From Actinomycetes bacterium (GTDB lineage: Bacteria > Actinomycetota > Acidimicrobiia > Acidimicrobiales > GCA-2861595), in assembly GCA_023264975.1 (NCBI GenBank), contig JAHFUS010000015.1, positions 1-59,806 on the forward strand: a stretch of 59,806 nucleotides of DNA, read 5' to 3'. Position numbers and translations under genes: made by a program. Positions within the stretch are counted from its first letter, which is position 1; every line of letters begins with the position of its first letter. Of the stretch, positions 15,702 through 22,494 are shown in pieces. The notes under the pieces were generated by a model. That model was not told the origin of the DNA. It did not search any database and saw nothing but the letters and a program-made list of their open reading frames with translations.

Positions 15702-15980
15702 ATGTGTCTAGGAATTCCCGGCCAGGTGGTCGAGATCATCGACCCCGCCCAGCACAAGGCCATCGCCGAGGTCGACGGCGTTCGCCGTGAGATCAACGTC
15801 GGCCTAGTCATGGGCGACGTGGGCGGCCTAAACGTGGGCGACTGGGTGCTGATCCACGTCGGCTTCGCCATGTCGAAGATCGACGAGGAGGAGGCAGCCC
15901 GCAATCTGGCCTGGCTCAAGGAACTGGGGTCCGTCTACGACGACGAGATCGACCAGTTCAAAGAGTCCTCGCCGCTCTGA
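15702..15980 (+). CDS. hypC: Hydrogenase maturation chaperone HypC
   Basis: 92 residues, start ATG at 15702 with a strong GGAGG site. It begins MCLGIPGQVVEI with the essential Cys2, and contains GVRREINVGLV and GDWVLIHVGFAMSKIDEEEA, the standard HypC/HybG pattern. It carries the Fe(CN)2CO unit with HypD and hands it to the large subunit. The C-terminus is slightly extended and acidic. Confidence 0.96.
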   Translation: MCLGIPGQVVEIIDPAQHKAIAEVDGVRREINVGLVMGDVGGLNVGDWVLIHVGFAMSKIDEEEAARNLAWLKELGSVYDDEIDQFKESSPL

Positions 15981-16025
15981 TCGCTCCTTCGCCTCGCAAC
16001 CGGAGGCTGCACGGGTGAAAACCAC

Positions 16026-16751
16026 ATGACCATCTCTCCTTCACTCTCCGACTCGGCCGGCGACGCGCTCGTCGACGGGCTCATGTCCGACCTGGCGCGT
16101 GCGTCTCTCGCTCTGGCCAGGCGGTTCTTCGCCGGAGGGACGATGTGGTGCGCGTCACCGGAGTGGCCGTTCCACTCGCACCATGTGGCGGTGGAGTTCG
16201 TGCACCCCGTGATCATGGGCAAGCGGGCGCTGCCGGCGGTGGCGGTGCCGGCCGACGAGGACCTGGTGGCCATGCTGCGCACCACCGCCCGCACCGGCGA
16301 CATCGTGGTGGCGGTGGCGCCGGCCGACGACGCGGCGGTGGCGGCGGCCATGCGCCGGGGCGACGCGTGGGGCGTGGAGACGGTATGGATCGGGGCCGGC
16401 CCCGGTCCGCCGGCAGGCGCCGCCAAGCACGTGCTGTGGCTTCCCACCGAGGACCCGCTGCAGGCGTCCGAGCAGTTCGTGCGCATGTACCACCTGCTGT
16501 GGGAGCTCACCCACGTGTGCTTCGAGCACCAGGGCCTGCTGAAGTCCGACGACTGCCTGTCCGACGTCTGCATCACCTGCTCCGACGAGGGCCGACCCGC
16601 AGAGGTATTGGCCGTGGACGGCGACGAGGCGCTGGTGCGCACGGCCGAAGGCCGCGAGCGCATCGACACCTCCATCATCGAAACGCCCCGCCCCGGCGAC
16701 CTGCTCCTCGTCCACGCCGGCTCGGCCATCACCAACCTGGACGCCGCATGA
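16026..16751 (+). CDS. SIS-domain and HypC-like fusion protein
   Basis: 241 residues. Residues about 15-165 resemble a sugar-isomerase (SIS) fold: HHVAVEFVHPVIMGKRALPA, TGDIVVAVAPADDAAVAAAM. Residues about 175-241 are HypC-like: CITCSDEGRPAEVLAVDGDE, then a short strand and PRPGDLLLVHAGSAITNL, matching the GDyVLVHxGfAi core. The HypC N-terminal Met-Cys is replaced by an internal Cys (DVCITC). So a HypC-type domain is fused behind a SIS domain, directly before a complete GmhA-like SIS gene and hypD. Its job could be to couple a small-molecule step to iron-ligand assembly; this is inference. Confidence 0.8.
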   Translation: MTISPSLSDSAGDALVDGLMSDLARASLALARRFFAGGTMWCASPEWPFHSHHVAVEFVHPVIMGKRALPAVAVPADEDLVAMLRTTARTGDIVVAVAPADDAAVAAAMRRGDAWGVETVWIGAGPGPPAGAAKHVLWLPTEDPLQASEQFVRMYHLLWELTHVCFEHQGLLKSDDCLSDVCITCSDEGRPAEVLAVDGDEALVRTAEGRERIDTSIIETPRPGDLLLVHAGSAITNLDAA

Positions 16752-16761
16752 GCGGTCGATC

Positions 16762-17421
16762 ATGAGCCCCGAGGCGAGCGACTTCCTGTACCCGTTCATC
16801 GAGCGTGAGGAGACCGGCGCCGAGTCGTTGCTGACCGACCTGGCCACGTCGGCGTCGGGCAAGTGGGCCCAGAGCACAAAGCTGCGCCTCGACACCCTCG
16901 CCGCTCTGGGCCCCGAGATCCGCGCCACCGCCGCAGCCATGGCCGAGCGGTTCGGGGCCGGCGGCCAGCTGTTCTCCTTCGGCAACGGGGGCAGCTCCAC
17001 CGACGCCCTCGAGTTCGCCCGCGTGCTCACCCGGCCGCCTTGGGGCACCCCGGTGCCGGCCCGTTCGCTGGCCGTCGACCAGGCCGTGCTCACCGCCATC
17101 TCCAACGACGTGGGCTTCGAGATCGTGTTCTCCCGCCAGCTCATCGCCTACGCCCGTCCGGGCGACATCGCCTTGGGCTTCTCCACCAGCGGCAACTCCG
17201 ACAACCTCATGGCGGCGTTCGCCGAGGCCCGCAAGCGGGGCATGCTGACGATCGGTCTGGCCGGCTACGACGGCGGGCGCATGGGCGCCAGCGACGACGT
17301 GGCCCACTGTCTCACGGTGCGCTCCGACAGCGTCCACCGCATTCAAGAAGCACAAGCCGCAGTCGCCCACGCCCTGTGGGACGCTCTGCAGACCGAGCTC
17401 CGACAGGAGGGCGCAGCATGA
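16762..17421 (+). CDS. GmhA-like SIS-domain isomerase
   Basis: 219 residues, ATG at 16762. Motifs of sedoheptulose-7-phosphate isomerase GmhA: FSFGNGGSSTDALEFARVL, TAISNDVGFEIVFSRQL and GDIALGFSTSGNSDNLMAAF. GmhA normally starts ADP-heptose synthesis, yet no heptose pathway partner is near; the gene is locked between the SIS-HypC fusion and hypD (ATGA overlap with hypD). This suggests a substrate linked to hydrogenase maturation. Confidence 0.88.
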   Translation: MSPEASDFLYPFIEREETGAESLLTDLATSASGKWAQSTKLRLDTLAALGPEIRATAAAMAERFGAGGQLFSFGNGGSSTDALEFARVLTRPPWGTPVPARSLAVDQAVLTAISNDVGFEIVFSRQLIAYARPGDIALGFSTSGNSDNLMAAFAEARKRGMLTIGLAGYDGGRMGASDDVAHCLTVRSDSVHRIQEAQAAVAHALWDALQTELRQEGAA

Positions 17422-18542
17422 AATTCGTCGACGAATATCGCGACCCCGCAGCCGCACGGGCGGCCATCGCCGAGATCACCGCGCTGGGCGGTGACGACCA
17501 CCTGAAGTTCATGGAGGTCTGCGGCGGCCACACCCACACGATCTACAAGCACGGCATCGAGAATGTGCTCCCCGAGAGCATCGAACTCGTGCACGGGCCC
17601 GGTTGCCCGGTGTGCGTGATCCCGATGGGCCGGGTCGACGACGGCATCGCCATCGCCGAGACGCCCGGCGTCATCTTCACCTCGTTCGGCGACATGATGC
17701 GGGTGCCGGGAAGCAACGGCAACCTGCTCGAAGCCAAGGCCCGGGGCGCCGACGTGCGCATGGTGTACTCGCCGCTCGACGCCCTCCGCATCGCCCGCGA
17801 CAACCCCGACCGCGAGGTCGTGTTCTTCGCCATCGGCTTCGAGACCACCGCCCCGTCCACCGCCGTCACCCTCATGAAGGCCCGTGAAGCCGGGATCATG
17901 AACTTCAGCGTGTTCGGCAACCACGTGCTGATCGTCCCGCCCCTGAGGGCCATCCTCGACTCCCCCGACCTGCGCCTCAACGGCTTCATCGGCCCCGGCC
18001 ACGTGAGCACGGTGATCGGCAACCGCCCCTACCGCTTCGTGCCCGCCGAGTACGGCCTGCCGCTGGTCACCGCCGGCTTCGAGCCGCTCGACATCCTCCA
18101 GGCCATCGTGATGCTCCTGCGCCAGATCCGCGAGGGCCGCTGCGAGGTCGAGAACCAGTACGCCCGGGCCGTGCGCGACGAGGGGAACCTCAAGGCCCTG
18201 TCGATCCTGCGCGAGGTGTTCGAGGTGCGGCCCCACTTCGAGTGGCGGGGCCTGGGCTTCATCTCCCAGAGCGCCCTCAAGCTCACCGAGGCGTTCGCCC
18301 CCTGGGACGCCGAGCTGCGCTTCTCGGTGCCCGGCGTGCGGGTCGCCGACCCCAAGGCGTGCCAGTGCGGCGAGGTGCTCAAGGGCGTCATCAAGCCCTG
18401 GGACTGCAAGGTCTTCGGCACCGCCTGCACCCCGGAGACGCCCATCGGCACGTGCATGGTGTCGTCCGAGGGCGCCTGCGCCGCCTATTACAACTACGGG
18501 CGCTTCACCAAGGCGACCAGGATCCCCGTCCGCTCCGCATGA
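17418..18542 (+). CDS. hypD: Hydrogenase maturation protein HypD
   Basis: 374 residues, ATG at 17418 inside the previous stop, with a GGAGG site. Motifs: FMEVCGGHTH, GPGCPVCVIP, FGDMMRVPGS, FAIGFETTAPST, GPGHVS and the C-terminal cluster Cys (KACQCGEVLKG, GTACTPE, GTCMVSSEGACAAYYNYGR) that hold the [4Fe-4S] cluster. HypD is the scaffold on which Fe(CN)2CO is built with HypC. Full length. Confidence 0.97.
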   Translation: MKFVDEYRDPAAARAAIAEITALGGDDHLKFMEVCGGHTHTIYKHGIENVLPESIELVHGPGCPVCVIPMGRVDDGIAIAETPGVIFTSFGDMMRVPGSNGNLLEAKARGADVRMVYSPLDALRIARDNPDREVVFFAIGFETTAPSTAVTLMKAREAGIMNFSVFGNHVLIVPPLRAILDSPDLRLNGFIGPGHVSTVIGNRPYRFVPAEYGLPLVTAGFEPLDILQAIVMLLRQIREGRCEVENQYARAVRDEGNLKALSILREVFEVRPHFEWRGLGFISQSALKLTEAFAPWDAELRFSVPGVRVADPKACQCGEVLKGVIKPWDCKVFGTACTPETPIGTCMVSSEGACAAYYNYGRFTKATRIPVRSA

Positions 18543-18560
18543 GCCGCACGACCGAGTTCC

Positions 18561-18599
18561 CGAGTAAATAGGGTGTCAAAACGACACCCTATTTACTCG
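18561..18599. repeat. Stop-codon palindrome, copy 1
   Basis: CGAGTAAATAGGGTGTC (18561-18577), loop AAAAC, then the exact reverse complement (18583-18599). It lies between the hypD stop and the hypE start. Each arm reads TAA and TAG in two frames. A second copy sits at 36943-36987. It is far more AT-rich than its surroundings. It could act as a terminator or attenuator between hypD and hypE, and looks like a dispersed REP-type element. Confidence 0.9.
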
Positions 18600-18613
18600 A
18601 AAGTGGGCCGACC

Positions 18614-19705
18614 GTGAGCGACGGCGACGGGCCGTCCCGGGAGGACATCGTCCTCGACCGGATCGAGGCGTTCCGGCGCCGGCGGCCGCGCCTGTTGGAG
18701 GAGGCCGTCAACTCGGCCCACGGGGCCGGCGGCAAGGCGTCGGCCGCCCTCATCGACGCCGTGTTCCTGGAGGCGTTCCGCAACGACACGCTGGCCCCTA
18801 TGGCCGACGGCGCCCTGCTGCCGCTGCCGTCGGGCGAGCGGCTGGCGTTCAGCACCGACTCGTTCGTGGTGAAACCCCTGCGCTTCCCGGGCGGGTCCAT
18901 CGGCCACCTGGCCGTGCACGGCACGGTGAACGACGTGGCCATGATGGGTGGCATCCCCCAGTGGATTTCCGCCGCCTTCGTGCTCGAAGAGGGCTTTCCC
19001 ATCGCCGAGCTGCGCGAGATCGTGGCCGACATGGCCGAAGCGGCGGCGGCGGCCGGGGTGCAGATCGTGACCGGGGACACCAAGGTCGTGAACAAGGGCG
19101 CCGCCGACGGTGTCTACATCAGCACCGCCGGCGTCGGTGTGGTGCCGGCCGGCGTGGAGCTGGGGGCCGACAAGGTGAAGCCGGGCGACAAGGTCATCGT
19201 CTCCGGCCGCATCGGCGACCACGGCATCGCCGTCATGCTGGCCCGGGGCGAGCTGGGTATCACGGCCGACGTCGAGTCCGACACGGCGCCGCTGGGTGAG
19301 CTGGTCCAGATCCTCCTCGCCGCCGCGCCCAACACCCGGTGGCTGCGCGATCCCACCCGAGGCGGTGTGGCCACCGTGTGCAACGAGCTTGCCAAGGCGA
19401 GCGAGCTGCACGTGTCCCTCGACGAGGCCGCCCTCCCCGTACAGAACGCGGTCAACGGGGCGTGCGAGATCCTCGGCATCGATGCGCTGTACGTGGCCAA
19501 CGAGGGCAAGTTCGTGGCCATCGTCCCCGCCGACGAGACCGCCGCCGCCCTCGCCGCCCTGCGGGCCCACCCCCTCGGCGAGAAGGCGGCCGTCATCGGC
19601 GAGATCCACGAGGAGCCGCCCGGCATCGTCATCATCAACACCGTGTTCGGCGGCACCCGCATCGTCGACATGCTGGTCGGTGATCCCCTCCCCCGCATCT
19701 GTTAG
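18614..19705 (+). CDS. hypE: Hydrogenase maturation protein HypE
   Basis: 363 residues, GTG at 18614, just after the palindrome; the ribosome site is weak. It dehydrates a C-terminal thiocarboxamide to thiocyanate for the cyanide ligands. AIRS/PurM-type motifs: FSTDSFVVKPLRFPGG, GTVNDVAMMGG, TGDTKVVNKG, DPTRGGVATVCNE. It ends in PRIC, the acceptor Cys. 16 nt separate it from hypF. Confidence 0.97.
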   Translation: MSDGDGPSREDIVLDRIEAFRRRRPRLLEEAVNSAHGAGGKASAALIDAVFLEAFRNDTLAPMADGALLPLPSGERLAFSTDSFVVKPLRFPGGSIGHLAVHGTVNDVAMMGGIPQWISAAFVLEEGFPIAELREIVADMAEAAAAAGVQIVTGDTKVVNKGAADGVYISTAGVGVVPAGVELGADKVKPGDKVIVSGRIGDHGIAVMLARGELGITADVESDTAPLGELVQILLAAAPNTRWLRDPTRGGVATVCNELAKASELHVSLDEAALPVQNAVNGACEILGIDALYVANEGKFVAIVPADETAAALAALRAHPLGEKAAVIGEIHEEPPGIVIINTVFGGTRIVDMLVGDPLPRIC

Positions 19706-19721
19706 CCATCTGCAACTACCG

Positions 19722-22166
19722 ATGACCGAGCGCCGCCGCCTCCGGGTGCGGGGCACCGTGCAGGGCGTGGGCTTCCGGCCCTTCGTCTACCGAACGGCGG
19801 TCGCCCTAGGGGTGGTCGGCTCGGTATGGAACGACAGCGAGGGCGTGGTGGTCGAGGCCGAGGCGCCGGCGGACGTGCTCGACGAGCTGGCCCGTCGCAT
19901 CGCCGAGGAGGCCCCGCCCCTGGCGCTGGTGACGTCGGTGGAGGCTACGCCCCTGCCGGCGGTAGCCGAGGAGGCACCACCGTTCGCCGGGACCTCGGTC
20001 GGCCTCACGCTCCAACCCCCGGCCGGCGGCGTCCCTTCGTTCGTCATCGTCGACAGCAGGGCAGGCGCCGCCCCGGCCGTGGCCGTGAGCGTCGACGCTG
20101 CCACCTGCGCAGACTGCCTGGTCGAACTGCACGACCCGGGCGACCGCCGCTTCGGGTACCCGTTCGTCAACTGCACCAACTGCGGGCCCCGATACACGAT
20201 CATCCGCTCGATCCCCTACGACCGGGCCGCCACCACCATGGCCGGGTTCGTGCTGTGCGCCGCCTGCCGGGCCGAGTACGAGGACCCGGCCGACCGGCGC
20301 TTCCATGCCGAGCCCAACGCCTGCCCGGTCTGCGGCCCCCGCCTGCGCTATCTCGACACCGCCGGCGGGCTGCTGGCCGAGGCGGGCGATGCCCTTGATG
20401 CGGCCGCCACCAGCCTGGTGGCGGGGCGAATCCTCGGGGTCAAGGGCCTCGGCGGCTGGCACCTGGCGGTGGACGCCGGCAACGAAGCGGCCGTCGCCGA
20501 GCTCCGCCGGCGCAAGGCCCGCGACGACAAGCCGTTCGCCGTGATGGTGCCCGACCTGGCCGCCGCCCACACCCTGTGCCGCCTGTCGCCGGCGGCGGTG
20601 GAGGCGCTGTCGTCCCCCCGCCGGCCGATCGTCCTGGCGCCCCGCCTACCCGCCGCCCCTTTGGCGCCGGGCGTCGCCCCCGGGCTTCCGGAGCTCGGCC
20701 TCATGCTCCCCTACACGCCGTTGCACGACCTGCTCCTCGACCGCACGGGCCGCCCCCTAGTGATGACCAGCGGCAATCGCAGCGACGAGCCCATCGCCCA
20801 CGAAGACGCCGACGCCGTCGCCCGCCTCGGCCCCCTGGTCGACGCCCTCCTCGGCCACGACCGCCCCATCCACATCCGCTGCGACGACTCGGTACTGCGC
20901 GACCTCGGGCCGGGCCGAGACCCGGTACCACCGTCCACTCTGTCGGCGTCAGACCCCGGGTTCCGGGGGCCGGCGCCGACGGTTTGGTCGACGTCCGGAC
21001 CAGAGCGACGCGCCGGCGGCCCGGGCGGAGTCCAGCTGCTGCGCCGGTCGAGGGGCTTCGCGCCCGAGCCGCTGGTGCTGCCGGTTCCGGCCCGGCGCCA
21101 CCTGCTGGCCGTGGGCGCCGAGCTGAAGAACACGGTGGCGGTGGCCAAGGGCGCCGATGTGGTGGCCAGCCACCACATCGGCGACCTCGAGCACCTGCCC
21201 GCCTACCAGTCGTTCCTGCAGGCCGTCGAGCACCTGTGCCACCTGGCGGGCGTGGAGCCCGAGGTGGTGGTCCACGACCTGCACCCGGAGTACCTGTCGA
21301 CCAAGTTCGCCCTCGACCTCGACCTGCCGGCCGTGGGCGTGCAGCACCATCACGCCCACATCGCCTCGTGCCTGGTCGACCACGGCCGCGACGAGCAGGT
21401 GCTCGGCGTGGCCTTCGACGGCACCGGCTTCGGCTGCGACCGGTCGCTCTGGGGTGGCGAGTTCCTGGTGGCCGGCCTCCGGGGCTTCGAGCGGGTCGGC
21501 CACCTGGCCGCCGTGGCGCTGCCCGGCGGGGCCATGGCCATCCGCGAGCCGTGGCGCATGGGCATGGTGTGGGCCGGCGAGGCGTTGGGACGGGATGCAG
21601 CCGAGCGGTTCGGTGCGTCGGTCGACGACCGCTGGGAGCCGGTGCTGGCCGTCGCCGGCCTCGACCGCACACCCCGCACCACCAGCGCCGGCCGCCTCTT
21701 CGACGCCGTCGCCTCCCTGCTCGGGGTGCGCCAGCGGGTCACCTACGAGGGCCAGGCCGCCATCGAGCTGGAGGCCCTAGCCGCCTCGGTGCCGTTCGCC
21801 GACGCTCCCGACTACCGGCTGGACCCGCCCGCCAGGGGAACGGGGCCGGTGGTCCTCGATCCGGCGCCGCTTGTCGCCCGGGTGCTGGCCGAGCGCGACC
21901 GAGGCACACCGGTCGCGCTGGTGGCCGCCGGGTTCCACCATGCGCTGGGCCGGGCTGCCGCCGACCTGGCCTGCCGGCTTGCCTCCGAGGCGGCGCTCGG
22001 CACTGTCGCCCTCAGCGGCGGCGTGTTCCAGAACGCCCGCCTCACCGCCGTCGTGGCGGACGCGGTCGAAGAGGCCGGCCTGGAGGTGCTGGTGCACCGT
22101 CGGGTGCCGCCCAACGACGGCGGCATCAGCATCGGCCAGGCCGCCGTGGCCGCCGCTCTCGGCTGA
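19722..22166 (+). CDS. hypF: Carbamoyltransferase HypF with an insertion
   Basis: 814 residues, ATG at 19722. It turns carbamoyl phosphate into the cyanide donor on HypE. Domains: acylphosphatase (VRGTVQGVGFRPFVYR), two C-x2-C...C-x2-C zinc fingers (CADC, CTNC, CAAC, CPVC), YrdC-like (VKGLGGWHLAVDA, KPFAVM), and the Kae1-like carbamoyltransferase with HHHAHIASC and GGVFQNARL. Between the YrdC end (RCDDSVLR) and LLRRSRGFAPEPL there are about 40 extra Pro/Gly/Ser-rich residues (about 394-438), where HypF usually has only about ten. A stem-loop DNA element lies exactly in this insert (20942-20980). Confidence 0.96.
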   Translation: MTERRRLRVRGTVQGVGFRPFVYRTAVALGVVGSVWNDSEGVVVEAEAPADVLDELARRIAEEAPPLALVTSVEATPLPAVAEEAPPFAGTSVGLTLQPPAGGVPSFVIVDSRAGAAPAVAVSVDAATCADCLVELHDPGDRRFGYPFVNCTNCGPRYTIIRSIPYDRAATTMAGFVLCAACRAEYEDPADRRFHAEPNACPVCGPRLRYLDTAGGLLAEAGDALDAAATSLVAGRILGVKGLGGWHLAVDAGNEAAVAELRRRKARDDKPFAVMVPDLAAAHTLCRLSPAAVEALSSPRRPIVLAPRLPAAPLAPGVAPGLPELGLMLPYTPLHDLLLDRTGRPLVMTSGNRSDEPIAHEDADAVARLGPLVDALLGHDRPIHIRCDDSVLRDLGPGRDPVPPSTLSASDPGFRGPAPTVWSTSGPERRAGGPGGVQLLRRSRGFAPEPLVLPVPARRHLLAVGAELKNTVAVAKGADVVASHHIGDLEHLPAYQSFLQAVEHLCHLAGVEPEVVVHDLHPEYLSTKFALDLDLPAVGVQHHHAHIASCLVDHGRDEQVLGVAFDGTGFGCDRSLWGGEFLVAGLRGFERVGHLAAVALPGGAMAIREPWRMGMVWAGEALGRDAAERFGASVDDRWEPVLAVAGLDRTPRTTSAGRLFDAVASLLGVRQRVTYEGQAAIELEALAASVPFADAPDYRLDPPARGTGPVVLDPAPLVARVLAERDRGTPVALVAAGFHHALGRAAADLACRLASEAALGTVALSGGVFQNARLTAVVADAVEEAGLEVLVHRRVPPNDGGISIGQAAVAAALG
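20942..20980. repeat. Nested palindrome inside hypF insert
   Basis: GTCGGCG (20942-20948) pairs with CGCCGAC (20974-20980), and inside it CCCCGG (20954-20959) pairs with CCGGGG (20963-20968) around a GTT loop. It lies in the extra segment of hypF and is read through in frame. It looks like a REP-type element captured in a coding sequence. Confidence 0.5.
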
Positions 22167-22185
22167 GCGGCCTCGTCGAGGCCGC
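22167..22185 (+). terminator. Hairpin after hypF
   Basis: GCGGCCTC, GTC, GAGGCCGC: perfect 8-bp arms starting at the base after the hypF stop codon. Likely terminator of the maturation operon; no T-tract. Confidence 0.5.
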
Positions 22186-22494
22186 CATGCGCGGAGGGGG
22201 CCACGCGGGAAACGAGGTGTCGCCGCCGGGAGCGGCCACGTGCCGGGCGACCCTTTGACACGCCGGCTCCGGACCTACAGGTCGTCGTCGATTCCGGGCG
22301 ACATCGCCCCGACCAGCTCCTCGCGGCACAGTCGCCGACGTCCATCGGGGTGAGCTCGAGGGCGGCTCCGGACTCCAGGTCGAAGGCGTGCTCCTTCCTG
22401 GCGGCCCTACCCTCGCCCTTCCCGTGCCCGTGACGCGACCCGCAGCACTTTGCCGGCCCTCGGCCGCCCGGCGGCCGCCAACTTCCGCCGACGC
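22186..22494. other. Gap with a possible broken small gene
   Basis: No intact gene. On the minus strand a GTG at 22498 overlaps the stop of the secreted protein (GTGA), and the frame gives GHGKGEGRAARKEHAFDL then ESGAALELTPMDV; with one base shifted it continues LCREELVGAMSPGIDDDL and stops at TAG (22275-22277). This reads like a short conserved protein broken by a frameshift, but it is weakly supported. Confidence 0.25.

Noticed and set aside
16762-17421. Lipopolysaccharide heptose synthesis
   Set aside because: GmhA-like motifs are clear, but no gmhB, hldE or heptosyltransferase is nearby, and the gene overlaps hypD, so a hydrogenase-linked role is more likely.
19296-19721. Upstream extension of hypF overlapping hypE
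   Set aside because: The extension is the frame-shifted shadow of hypE; the acylphosphatase domain begins right after ATG 19722.
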